In this document: positions 34,783 to 43,541 of the stretch, in pieces | Layout of the letters: each line of letters opens with the position of its first letter | Position numbering within the stretch: the first letter of the stretch is position 1 | From: Ruegeria sp. ANG-S4 | GTDB lineage: Bacteria > Pseudomonadota > Alphaproteobacteria > Rhodobacterales > Rhodobacteraceae | Assembly: GCF_000814005.1 (NCBI RefSeq) | Contig: NZ_JWLK01000005.1 | Coordinates: 682,001 to 746,000, forward strand | Direction: 5' to 3' | Length of the DNA stretch: 64,000 nucleotides | The notes under the pieces: generated by a model | Database searches by the model: none | Seen by the model: the letters and a program-made list of their open reading frames with translations, nothing else | What the model was told of the DNA's origin: nothing | Position numbers and translations under genes: made by a program

Positions 34783-36402
34783 CTATCCCATCAAAGTGTC
34801 CTTAAAGTCCTCGCGCAGCGTGCGCTTTAGGACTTTGCCCGTTGCATTCAGCGGCAACGCTTCCACAAAAACGACTTTGTCCGGGACTTGCCAACTGGCT
34901 ATTTTTCCTTCGAAGAACCCCAGCAGTTCGGGCTCGTCCGGGTCTTCCCCTTCGGCCTTTACGGCCACCAAGATCGGCCGTTCGCCCCATTTCGGATGTT
35001 CCACGCCAACGACCGCAGCTGTGGCAAGTTTCGGGTGGGCGACGGCGATGTTTTCCAGTTCCACCGAACTGATCCATTCACCGCCGGATTTGATGATGTC
35101 TTTCGAGCGATCCCTGATGGTCATGTAGCCATCGGGATCAAGTGTGGCCACGTCGCCAGTTGCGAACCAACCGTTGTCCAACAAATCCTCGTCCTGCATC
35201 TGGAAGTAACTGTCCAGCACCCAGTGTCCGCGAACCATCAAATCGCCTTGCGTCTCGCCGTCCTGTGGCAACGCATTCCCGTCGTCATCCACGATTTTAA
35301 GCTCGACACCATATGGCGGACGGCCCTGACTTTCGCGCAGTTTGTGTTGGTCGTCAATGGGAAGATCACGGTGCTTTGCCAAAGGAAAGTTCGTGGTGCC
35401 CAGCGGGCTCATTTCACTCATTCCCCACGCGTGAACCGTATCGACCCCATAGGTTTCTCGGAAGGTTTCGATCATTGAAGGCGGACACGCGGCGCCACCG
35501 ATAACAGTGCGAACAAGGCTGGTCAGCCGAGATCCGGATTTGGCCGCATGGGCCAACAGACCCTGCCAGATTGTCGGCACACCCAAAGCCAGGGTCACGC
35601 CGTAAGTATCGACCAGATTGACCAGTGCCTCTCCGTGCAGGCCGGGCCCCGGCAGAACCATGCGCGAGCCGGACATGGCGCAGGCGTAAGGTGAGCCCCA
35701 GGCATTGACGTGGAACATCGGAACCACCGGCATCACCACGTCCATGGCCGAAAAGCCAATCACGTCGCGGGTGTTTGATCCAAAACTGTGCAACAGCGTT
35801 GAGCGGTGCGAGTACAGAACCCCTTTGGGATTTCCCGTCGTGCCAGAGGTGTAGCACAGACTGGAAGCGGTGTTTTCATCCAGGTCCGGCCATTCGAACT
35901 CAGAGTCGCCAGTCGCAACGAGTTCGTCATAGAATTTGACATTGGGAACCTGCGAGAGTGCCTCGTCGCTACGAGGGCCCATCATGACGAAGTGTTCGAC
36001 TTCGGTCAGGTGTTCCTGCAAGCCGGCAACCAAAGGCAGAAATGTCGCGTCGAACAGAAGAACCCGGTCCTTGGCATGGTTTATGATGTAAGTCAGCTGC
36101 TCGGGAAACAGGCGGGGGTTGATTGTATGGCAAACAAACCCGGCGCCGGATACTCCGAAGTAGATTTCCAGATGTCGCCGATTGTTCCAGGCCAGCGTGC
36201 CGACCCGATCCTGCGGCTGAAGCCCCAATTGGGTAAGGGCTGATCCCAGACGACGTGCATTTTGCGCCACCTCGGCCCAGTTGGTTTCTGTCACCATCCC
36301 GTCGGTTTCGACCGAGATGACTTCGGTTTGGCCGTGGTAGCGTTCGGCGTGATCAATCAGTGACGAAATCAGCAGTGGCTGCGTCATCATCTGTCCCAGC
36401 AT
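34783..36402 (-). CDS. dmdB: Acyl-CoA synthetase, probable 3-(methylthio)propionyl-CoA ligase
   Basis: A 539-residue AMP-forming acyl-CoA ligase. Landmarks: SSLCYTSGTTGNPKGVLYSH (AMP-binding), HAWGMSEMSPLGT, GWFATGDVATLDPDGYMTIRDRSKDIIKSGGE and the catalytic lysine at NATGKVLKRTLR. The N-terminus MLGQMMTQPLLISSLIDHA and overall text resemble DmdB of marine Roseobacters, which activates methylmercaptopropionate in DMSP demethylation; family identity is by memory, so a general medium-chain fatty acid ligase remains possible. The start at 36402 has GGGGAGG six bases upstream; the ATG at 36408 sits directly on that site. Confidence 0.75.
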   Translation of the reverse strand: MLGQMMTQPLLISSLIDHAERYHGQTEVISVETDGMVTETNWAEVAQNARRLGSALTQLGLQPQDRVGTLAWNNRRHLEIYFGVSGAGFVCHTINPRLFPEQLTYIINHAKDRVLLFDATFLPLVAGLQEHLTEVEHFVMMGPRSDEALSQVPNVKFYDELVATGDSEFEWPDLDENTASSLCYTSGTTGNPKGVLYSHRSTLLHSFGSNTRDVIGFSAMDVVMPVVPMFHVNAWGSPYACAMSGSRMVLPGPGLHGEALVNLVDTYGVTLALGVPTIWQGLLAHAAKSGSRLTSLVRTVIGGAACPPSMIETFRETYGVDTVHAWGMSEMSPLGTTNFPLAKHRDLPIDDQHKLRESQGRPPYGVELKIVDDDGNALPQDGETQGDLMVRGHWVLDSYFQMQDEDLLDNGWFATGDVATLDPDGYMTIRDRSKDIIKSGGEWISSVELENIAVAHPKLATAAVVGVEHPKWGERPILVAVKAEGEDPDEPELLGFFEGKIASWQVPDKVVFVEALPLNATGKVLKRTLREDFKDTLMG

Positions 36403-36519
36403 GGACATCCTCCCCTAGTCGGCGAACGGCCGTTACAGCGCATGCCACCGTTTTCGCGCAAACTGCGTCCGTAGGCAGCGTGCGTCTCCTCCCATGGCGA
36501 CAAACCTGCCAAGGAATCA

Positions 36520-36532
36520 ATTGTCAGACAAT
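36520..36532. promoter_or_regulatory. Palindromic operator-like site upstream of dmdB
   Basis: ATTGTCAGACAAT, a perfect 13-base palindrome around a central A, of the form bound by GntR/FadR-type regulators. It lies 118 bases before the dmdB start and 33 bases from the pgi stop. No regulator gene is nearby. Confidence 0.4.
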
Positions 36533-36564
36533 AAAAGAATGCGCGATGCCGCTATTGCGGGGGA

Positions 36565-38175
36565 TTATTCGCGATGGCGAAGCGCGTAATCGACCAAAGC
36601 CGCCGTCGATCCGTCCTTGTGGGATGCGCTGACCTCGCCGTCTACGATCGGTCCGAGGGAAGTCGCCAGCTCTTTACCCAGTTCAACGCCCCATTGGTCA
36701 AAAGAGTTGATGCCCAACAGGACGCCTTCGACAAAAACGCGATGTTCGTAAAGGGCGATGATCTGGCCCAGCACAAAAGGCGTCAGTTTCGGGTAAATCA
36801 GTGTGGTAGAGGGACGATTGCCAGCGAAAACACGGTGCCGGGCCTGCCGATCCAACTCGTCGCCTTGCAATCCTTTTTCCGTCATCAAGACGCGCGCCTC
36901 GTCGAGCGTTCGTCCACGCATCAACGCCTCGGACTGTGCAAGGCAGTTTGCCAACAACAACCGATGGTGATGGGCCAATTCCGGCTCGTGACCATCGGCG
37001 GCAACCATAAACTCGCACGGGATGGTGTCGGTTCCCTGATGGATCAATTGATAGAACGCGTGCTGCCCGTTTGTGCCGGGCTCACCCCATACCACCGGGC
37101 CGGATGACATCGTCAACGGGCTTCCATCCATCGCTACCGATTTTCCGTTCGACTCCATTTCAAGCTGCTGGAAATAGGCCGGCAACCGCAGAAGCCTTTG
37201 GTCATAAGGCAGAACCGCGCGACTTGCATGACCCTGCACCTGCCGGTGCCAAATTCCGACCAGCGCCAGCATCACCGGGACATTTTCCGCCCAGTCAGCC
37301 GCGCGGAAGTGCAGATCCATTGCTTGACCACCGCGCAAAAACGCGTCGAACGCATTGGAGCCAACCGCAATCATCACCGGCAATCCAACCGGCCCCCAGA
37401 CCGAATAGCGCCCGCCAACCCAATCGGCGAACCCAAAGACGCGGTATGAAGGGATGCCAAACTGCTCTGTCTTGTCCAGCGCGCTGGACACCGCCGCAAA
37501 TTGGCGGCCGGTATCGCCGCCGCCATCCTTTATCCACGCCCGCGCCGTGCGGGCATTGGTCATGGTCTCAATCGTTGTGAAGGTTTTAGACGCAACAATG
37601 ACAAGCGTTCGCGTCGGATCAAGCTGACGCAGCGTATCCGCGGTATGAGCGCCGTCCACATTGGAAACGTAGTGAACCCGCGGCCCGTCATGATACGGAG
37701 CCAGCGCATGCGTTGCCATCACCGGCCCCAGGTCCGAGCCGCCGATGCCGATGTTGACGACATCGGTAAAGCTGCCCCCTGCCCCTTTGAACGTGCCGCC
37801 ACGCACCTCTTCGGCAAAAACGCGCATCCGCTGCAGGGTGTCCAGAACACCGGGCATAACGTCCTGCCCGTCGACCTCGACCGGGCCACCATCCAGATTG
37901 CGCAGGGCTGTATGCAGGACAGCGCGGCCTTCTGTTTCGTTGATTTTTTCGCCAGTGAACATGGCGTCACGACGCCCGGACAAGTCGGCGTCGTCGCAAA
38001 GGCGCACCAAAGCCGCACGAACCGCCTCGTCTATTCCGGTTTTGGAATAATCGAACAGCATGTCACCCGTGGAGGCCGAAAATTCCCCCGCACGTCCGGG
38101 ATCAGCGTCGAACAGATCAAGAATGCGCAGGTCCGCATGATTGGCGGCCAGGGATTTCAGAACGTTTAGCTTCAT
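36565..38175 (-). CDS. pgi: Glucose-6-phosphate isomerase
   Basis: Interconverts glucose 6-phosphate and fructose 6-phosphate. The 536-residue product carries [71 protein letters not shown] and the C-terminal [15 protein letters not shown], all PGI signatures. ATG 38175 was preferred over 38193 because it lies after the pgl stop. It is the last gene of zwf-pgl-pgi; the Entner-Doudoroff genes edd and eda are not in the window. Confidence 0.96.
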   Translation of the reverse strand: MKLNVLKSLAANHADLRILDLFDADPGRAGEFSASTGDMLFDYSKTGIDEAVRAALVRLCDDADLSGRRDAMFTGEKINETEGRAVLHTALRNLDGGPVEVDGQDVMPGVLDTLQRMRVFAEEVRGGTFKGAGGSFTDVVNIGIGGSDLGPVMATHALAPYHDGPRVHYVSNVDGAHTADTLRQLDPTRTLVIVASKTFTTIETMTNARTARAWIKDGGGDTGRQFAAVSSALDKTEQFGIPSYRVFGFADWVGGRYSVWGPVGLPVMIAVGSNAFDAFLRGGQAMDLHFRAADWAENVPVMLALVGIWHRQVQGHASRAVLPYDQRLLRLPAYFQQLEMESNGKSVAMDGSPLTMSSGPVVWGEPGTNGQHAFYQLIHQGTDTIPCEFMVAADGHEPELAHHHRLLLANCLAQSEALMRGRTLDEARVLMTEKGLQGDELDRQARHRVFAGNRPSTTLIYPKLTPFVLGQIIALYEHRVFVEGVLLGINSFDQWGVELGKELATSLGPIVDGEVSASHKDGSTAALVDYALRHRE

Positions 38176-38180
38176 CGTTT

Positions 38181-38852
38181 TCACTCCGCCCAATGTACCG
38201 TCATGCCACTCAAAACGGCCGCGATTGGGGCTTCTTCGGGCGGCAAGCCCATCGCGCGGTCCAGAGCGTTTCGCTTGGCTGCGCCAAAGATGATCAGGTG
38301 TTTCGACAGGGCCCCATCAAGAACCGGAGCGGTCAGAGTGATGCGCGGTTCAGGTTGAACTTCGGTCCGCGCGACCGCCAAGGTCGGCGCGTTGCTGTCA
38401 AGCGCTGCATCCAACCCTTCCATACCCGGAAACAAAGACGCGGTGTGCATGTCTTCGCCCATGCCCAACACCAACACCGAAAGCGGTAAAACCGGCGCAA
38501 TCAGGGTCTCGATTTCCGCCAAAGCCGCCTCGGGCGCCCGACCCGGAACGTAAAGCGGCACATATTCGGCAACCGAAGCCCGGTTGGTCAATAACCGCTG
38601 CCGGATCAGTTTTTCATTCGATCGGTCGTCTTCGCTGTGCACGCAACGCTCATCAGTCGGCAGAACACGTACACGATCCCACTCAAGGTCAGCGGCGCAC
38701 AGGCCATCAAAAACCGGCCCCGGAGTAGTCCCGCCCGGCACGGCAAACGCTATCTTTTCATCGTGCAACAGGGCTGCTTCAATTTCCCCGGCCAAAACGT
38801 TCGCAACGTCGATGGCCAGCATATCGCGATCGGCATATTCCTGAATTTTCAT
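38181..38852 (-). CDS. pgl: 6-phosphogluconolactonase
   Basis: Hydrolyses 6-phosphogluconolactone between Zwf and the Entner-Doudoroff or pentose phosphate pathway. The 223-residue product begins [13 protein letters not shown] and shows [36 protein letters not shown] and [18 protein letters not shown]. The start overlaps the zwf stop by four bases (ATGA), hence tight coupling; pgi follows after five bases. Confidence 0.93.
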   Translation of the reverse strand: MKIQEYADRDMLAIDVANVLAGEIEAALLHDEKIAFAVPGGTTPGPVFDGLCAADLEWDRVRVLPTDERCVHSEDDRSNEKLIRQRLLTNRASVAEYVPLYVPGRAPEAALAEIETLIAPVLPLSVLVLGMGEDMHTASLFPGMEGLDAALDSNAPTLAVARTEVQPEPRITLTAPVLDGALSKHLIIFGAAKRNALDRAMGLPPEEAPIAAVLSGMTVHWAE

Positions 38853-40297
38853 GGCTTTATTCCCTGCCACCGGCGACCATCCCGTTTCATCAGCAGCTCG
38901 GCGTCGCCGGGCCCAGTGCTGCCGCTGTCATATGGTTTGGGCACGTCGCCCCGTGACTGCCACCCGGCGATGATGGGATCGGTCCATGCCCAAGCCGCCT
39001 CGACTTCGTCGCCGCGCATGAACAGGGTTTGATTTCCCCGGATCACGTCCATGATCAGCCGTTCATAAGCGCCGGGCGGGTCCTGATTTTCCGGCCCCAG
39101 CGCGTCTGCAAAACTCATGTCCAATGGGACATCCACCAGACGCATCCCCCCCGGCCCCGGCTCTTTGATCGTGACGCGCAGGGTAATACCTTCGTTCGGC
39201 TGCAAACGGATCGACAGCACATTCGCGTGACGCCCTGCCTCTTCCCCAAAAATCGAGTGCGGCGCGTCCTTGAACATCACATTGATGACCGATGAGCGTG
39301 CAACAAGACGCTTTCCCGTGCGCAGATAAAACGGCGTTCCTGCCCACCGCCAATTGCTGACATGCGCCCGCAGCGCCACGTAGCTTTCCGTGGTCGAACG
39401 CGGGTTGCCAACAACCTCGCGATAGCTGGGACCCAAAGGCCCTGCCGAGAATTGGCCGCGCACGATATGGTGGGGTTCCACGGAATCAAGTGCGCGGATC
39501 ACCTTCAGCTTTTCGTCGCGCACGGCGTCCGGATCAAACTTGGCCGGCGGCTCCATCGCGATAAGGCACAGCAACTGCATCAGGTGGTTCTGCACCATGT
39601 CGCGCATGGCGCCGGCGTGTTCATAATATTCCTCGCGCCCATCAATCCCGACGGTCTCGGCAACCGTAATCTGGATGTGATCGACGTATTGGCTGTTCCA
39701 AAGCGGCTCGAACAACATGTTGCCGAACCGGACCGCCATCAGGTTCTGGACGGTTTCTTTGCCCAGATAATGATCAATGCGGTAAATCTGGCTTTCATCG
39801 AAGCGTGCCGCCAGAATGGCGTTCAGATCTTTCGCGCTGCTTAGGTCATGCCCAAATGGCTTTTCAACAACGATGCGCGTCTTTGCGTTGACCAAGCCGT
39901 TTGCCTGAATGCGTTCGGCCAAGGGTGCGAATAATTCTGGCCCAACCGAGAAGTAAAACGCGCGGACCCGGTCCTCTTGCACCCTATCTGACAGCGCGTG
40001 CCACCCATCATTCGAATGCGCATCCAAATGAACGTAGTCTATCCGCGACAGAAACTCGGTCAGCGTCGCCGTGTCGCGCGAATGTCCGAGGTCCTGCAAC
40101 GACCCAGCCACGATCTGCCTGAACCCGTCGGCTCCGTGCGGGCTGCGTGCAACCGCGATGATCCGCGTGGTGTCAGACCATTGACCAGCGCAGAATCGAC
40201 GAAACAATGCCGGCAGGATCTTGCGCTGCGCCAGATCGCCGGTTCCACCGAAAATGACCAGATCGAAAGGGTCAACTGGTATGACGCGAGAAACCAT
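38849..40297 (-). CDS. zwf: Glucose-6-phosphate 1-dehydrogenase
   Basis: NADP/NAD-dependent oxidation of glucose 6-phosphate, the entry point to the Entner-Doudoroff and pentose phosphate routes. The 482-residue product has the nucleotide loop DLVIFGGTGDLAQRKILPAL, the catalytic block RIDHYLGKETVQNLM, and FYLRTGKRLVARSSVINVMF. It heads the zwf-pgl-pgi operon, with a possible operator at 40334-40347 in front. It is divergent from a radical SAM gene. Confidence 0.96.
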   Translation of the reverse strand: MVSRVIPVDPFDLVIFGGTGDLAQRKILPALFRRFCAGQWSDTTRIIAVARSPHGADGFRQIVAGSLQDLGHSRDTATLTEFLSRIDYVHLDAHSNDGWHALSDRVQEDRVRAFYFSVGPELFAPLAERIQANGLVNAKTRIVVEKPFGHDLSSAKDLNAILAARFDESQIYRIDHYLGKETVQNLMAVRFGNMLFEPLWNSQYVDHIQITVAETVGIDGREEYYEHAGAMRDMVQNHLMQLLCLIAMEPPAKFDPDAVRDEKLKVIRALDSVEPHHIVRGQFSAGPLGPSYREVVGNPRSTTESYVALRAHVSNWRWAGTPFYLRTGKRLVARSSVINVMFKDAPHSIFGEEAGRHANVLSIRLQPNEGITLRVTIKEPGPGGMRLVDVPLDMSFADALGPENQDPPGAYERLIMDVIRGNQTLFMRGDEVEAAWAWTDPIIAGWQSRGDVPKPYDSGSTGPGDAELLMKRDGRRWQGIKP

Positions 40298-40333
40298 GGC
40301 CTGTCCTTACCTTGCCCCTCATCACATGTCCAA

Positions 40334-40347
40334 TGTTAGCGCAACCA
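40334..40347. promoter_or_regulatory. Candidate LacI-type operator before zwf
   Basis: TGTTAGCGCAACCA matches 12 of 14 positions of TGTTAGCGCTAACA, a palindrome used by several alphaproteobacterial LacI-family sugar regulators. It lies 37 bases before the zwf start. The right half is degenerate. No regulator is nearby. Confidence 0.35.
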
Positions 40348-40460
40348 TTTGCCAAATTTTCTGCTTCATCAAAACTCTGTCAGATACGGTTTATTCGCCT
40401 TCCACGCTGCTCGGTTAACGACTACATCTGTTTGAGCACCGCAAAAATCCGGATACGGAA

Positions 40461-41414
40461 ATGAAGGACACTGCCCCTCGGGTCGCCAATATCGGCAAGT
40501 TTGAAAACAAATTGGTGACAGCCGACGGTCAAACCCGCGCGACGGTTGCGCTGAAAAACCCTGAAACGCTTTGGTTCAATACCGGCACGTTGTGCAACAT
40601 CGAATGCGTGAACTGCTATATCGCCAGCAGCCCGACAAATGACGCGTTGGTCTATATCACCGCAGCCGAGGTCGCGGATTACTTGGACCAGATCGAATCC
40701 CGCAACTGGCCGGTTCGCGAGATTGGATTTACCGGGGGCGAGCCGTTCATGAACCCGCAAATGATCGACATGACACGCGCCGCGCTTGAACGCGGGTACG
40801 ACGTGCTGATCCTCACGAATGCCATGGCCCCAATGATGCGTCCGAAAGTGCGCGGCGGGTTGCTGGCGTTGCAGCGCGACTTCAATGATAAACTGACCCT
40901 GCGCATATCGGTCGACCACTACCGCCCGGACCTGCATGACGAAGAGCGGGGCGCGGGCAGTTTTGCTAAGACCGTGACCGGCATGGAGTGGCTGCGCGAC
41001 AACGGGTTTCGCATGGCGGTTGCGGGGCGGACCGTCTGGGGCGATACCGATGCCGAAAGCCGGGCCGGATATGAAGCGTTCTTTGACGCGCATGGTTTTG
41101 AGATCGACGCGGCAGATCCGGGCGCGACCGTTTTGTTTCCCGAGATGGACGAAACCGTCGAAGTGCCGGAGATCACCACAGCATGTTGGGGCATTTTGAA
41201 CAAATCACCCGAAGCCGTTATGTGCGCCAGTTCTCGCATGGTGATCAAACGCAAGGGGGCCGACAAACCGGCCGTTCTTGCATGTACGTTGCTGCCCTAT
41301 TCGCCCGAGTTTGAAATGGGGCACACTTTGGCAGACGCAGAGGAGGACGTACATCTGAACCACCCTCATTGCGCAAAGTTCTGCGTCCTCGGCGGGGCAA
41401 GTTGTTCTGCTTGA
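40461..41414 (+). CDS. Radical SAM protein with C-terminal cysteine-rich region
   Basis: A 317-residue radical SAM enzyme of unknown substrate. The cluster motif is CNIECVNC (Cys45, Cys49, Cys52; C-x3-C-x2-C), followed by IGFTGGEPFMNPQMID (glycine-rich SAM contact) and LRISVDHYRPDLHDE. The C-terminal part adds cysteines at TACWGILN, VMCASSRM, LACTLLPY and HPHCAKFCVLGGASCSA, which may hold an auxiliary cluster as in SPASM-type proteins. It is divergent from zwf and followed by a caspase-like gene after 104 bases. No RiPP-like precursor peptide was seen beside it. Confidence 0.82.
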   Translation: MKDTAPRVANIGKFENKLVTADGQTRATVALKNPETLWFNTGTLCNIECVNCYIASSPTNDALVYITAAEVADYLDQIESRNWPVREIGFTGGEPFMNPQMIDMTRAALERGYDVLILTNAMAPMMRPKVRGGLLALQRDFNDKLTLRISVDHYRPDLHDEERGAGSFAKTVTGMEWLRDNGFRMAVAGRTVWGDTDAESRAGYEAFFDAHGFEIDAADPGATVLFPEMDETVEVPEITTACWGILNKSPEAVMCASSRMVIKRKGADKPAVLACTLLPYSPEFEMGHTLADAEEDVHLNHPHCAKFCVLGGASCSA

Positions 41415-41518
41415 AGCTCGCGAGATGGCCAAATTCACGTAAGTGACCGATTTCACTGCGCGCTTTACGCCGAGTAAGCTATACCGGCGGAAAGGTTCTG
41501 AAAAGGTAGGCCGCAGTC

Positions 41519-43075
41519 ATGAAGTGGTTATTGTTTATTTGGTTAATGGTCGTGGCAGCGCCGGCATTGGCGCAGGACCGGTTGGCTTTGGTCATCGGCA
41601 ATGACGACTACGCCTCGGTTGTGGATCTGCAAAAGGCCGTTGCAGATGCGGAGGCTGTAACATCAAAACTTGAAAACCTAGGGTTTGAGACTTTTACGGG
41701 CGTGAACCTTGATCGGCGCGGTATGAACCAGCGAATTTCCGAATTCACATCGCGTCTGGAGGCAGGTGACACCGCGTTCATTTTCTTTGCCGGTCACGGC
41801 GTTGAGATCGACGGCGAAAACTACCTTTTACCCACCGATATCGCTACGCCCACGGCAGGTGAATCTGACTTTATCAAGTCCGAGTCCATCGCCCTGTCGA
41901 ACCTGCTGGATCGTGTTCGGGCCACAGGTGCGCGCACGTCGATCGCCATTATTGACGCCTGCCGGGATAACCCCTTCAAAACAACGCATGGGCGCAGCAT
42001 CGGCGGTACACGGGGTTTGGGGCGGATCAACGCCCCTCAAGGCATGTTCGTGATATTCTCCGCAGGTGCCGGTCAGATGGCATTGGACCGTCTAAGCGAT
42101 GATGACGCTGCACAAAACTCGGTTTTCACGCGGGCGTTGTTGCCCCGTCTGTCCGAACCCGGGCTCGAGCTGCGCAGCATGGTTGCGGGTCTTCGAACCG
42201 AAGTCCGCGACTTATCGCAAACCGTTCAACACAACCAAGTGCCTGCCTATTATGATGAATTGTTGGGTGAATTCTATTTTACACCCGCCAAATTGGACAC
42301 AGACGATGTGCAAATCGCCGCCGCTCCTGCGCCGGGCATCCGGGCCGATTTGAGCCTTGCCAGGTCCGTTGGAACCGTGGCTGCGTTCGATACGTTCCTC
42401 GAGAAATACGCAGATCAATCCGAAGACTATTCATATAAGGTTGCGTTGCAGTTGCGCGAGGATTTGGCGAGCGCATCACCTGCAATTCAAACCGACGAAG
42501 CCCCCGCGCGAGCAAGCGACATTCTAATTGTTGATGATGACATCGAAGTCATGCGTGCGACGCAATCTGCGTTGAACCGACTGGGGTGCAGTGCTGGCGG
42601 CGCTGACGGGATCGCTGGCCCCAACACCAGACAGGCATTTGCGACCTATCTTTCGGAAAGTGGATCCGAACTGGGGGCCGATGATCTGGGCACGCGGCAC
42701 GCCTTGGCAGAGTTGGAGGCAAAGACCGGACGCGTTTGCACGATCGTTGCCTCTGCGCCTGCCAGAACAACCGCCAAGACGTCCGTTTCACTTGCGGGAA
42801 GCTGGCAATACAAGGCGACCTGTGCGCTGTTGGTCAAAGTCACCGGGTCCGTCAACTACACGCGTTCCGGCGGAAATAAATACACGGGCAAATTGTCAGA
42901 CTCGTTGGGTCAAAACGCCAACACCGTCGTTTATTTGAACGATCAGCAACTTAGCGGTACGGACTATTTTCCCGGGATCACCGTCAAGTGGCGCGGTCGT
43001 CTGGCCGAGGACGGCAACAGCTTTACCAGCAGCGGATCGACAGGCTGCTCGGTTTACGCTTGGCGTGTCGGCTGA
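41519..43075 (+). CDS. Caspase family (C14) protein with C-terminal domain
   Basis: A 518-residue secreted caspase-like protein. Signal peptide at 1-19 (cleavage expected after LAQ). The caspase p20 domain (about 21-250) has the catalytic His93 in FFAGHGVEI and Cys148 in IIDACRDNPF, both present, so the enzyme may be active in the periplasm. The middle part is repeat-poor with a helical linker, and residues 350-390 (LNRLGCSAGGADGIAGPNTRQ) resemble a peptidoglycan-binding repeat. The last 85 residues form a beta-rich domain. The role of bacterial caspase homologues is not settled; it is convergent with usg. Confidence 0.82.
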   Translation: MKWLLFIWLMVVAAPALAQDRLALVIGNDDYASVVDLQKAVADAEAVTSKLENLGFETFTGVNLDRRGMNQRISEFTSRLEAGDTAFIFFAGHGVEIDGENYLLPTDIATPTAGESDFIKSESIALSNLLDRVRATGARTSIAIIDACRDNPFKTTHGRSIGGTRGLGRINAPQGMFVIFSAGAGQMALDRLSDDDAAQNSVFTRALLPRLSEPGLELRSMVAGLRTEVRDLSQTVQHNQVPAYYDELLGEFYFTPAKLDTDDVQIAAAPAPGIRADLSLARSVGTVAAFDTFLEKYADQSEDYSYKVALQLREDLASASPAIQTDEAPARASDILIVDDDIEVMRATQSALNRLGCSAGGADGIAGPNTRQAFATYLSESGSELGADDLGTRHALAELEAKTGRVCTIVASAPARTTAKTSVSLAGSWQYKATCALLVKVTGSVNYTRSGGNKYTGKLSDSLGQNANTVVYLNDQQLSGTDYFPGITVKWRGRLAEDGNSFTSSGSTGCSVYAWRVG

Positions 43076-43079
43076 TCCG

Positions 43080-43349
43080 CTAATTCAATCGAAACTCGCC
43101 GACCAAGTTCCGCCATTCCCCGGGTGCGATCATTTTGCGATGCGTGAATTTCACCGAGTGCAACGGACCTTCGATTTCGCGCTGCCAGAATTCTATGAAT
43201 TTGAACAACCTTGGATGGTCTGGCGCCAGATCGTATTCCTGCCAGATAAACGTATTCAGAACGTGAATATAATCGGGCATGTGGTAGAAAAATTCTGCCG
43301 TGGTCAGCCCGTACCCCTTGAGCATTAACTCTGTTTCGCTTTGCTCCAT
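43080..43349 (-). CDS. Usg family protein
   Basis: An 89-residue protein of the Usg family, of unknown function, known from regions near tryptophan genes in alphaproteobacteria. The text MLKGYGLTTAEFFYHMPDY, FIWQEYDLAPDHPRLFKFI and REIEGPLHSVKFTHRKMI matches the family. Length is normal. It stands alone between the convergent caspase gene and divergent gyrA, with 192 bases between it and gyrA. Confidence 0.85.
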   Translation of the reverse strand: MEQSETELMLKGYGLTTAEFFYHMPDYIHVLNTFIWQEYDLAPDHPRLFKFIEFWQREIEGPLHSVKFTHRKMIAPGEWRNLVGEFRLN

Positions 43350-43541
43350 GCAGACCTCCGAATTCGTTAAAGGTCCCTTCAGGCTAACACGGAAAACACC
43401 TATGTCTTGGATAACAATATGTTACTCGGATGTTACCGGGGAATTCCGAGCAAAAAACGCTGCTTGCTTGCACCTTATGTGCCGGGTCTGATAAGATACA
43501 TCCACAAGATATAGAGTCTGCACAAAGAACGGGCAGTTTAC

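Noticed and set aside
41415..41518. RiPP precursor peptide between the radical SAM and caspase genes
   Set aside because: Only a five-codon frame fits in this gap; no precursor-like peptide is present.
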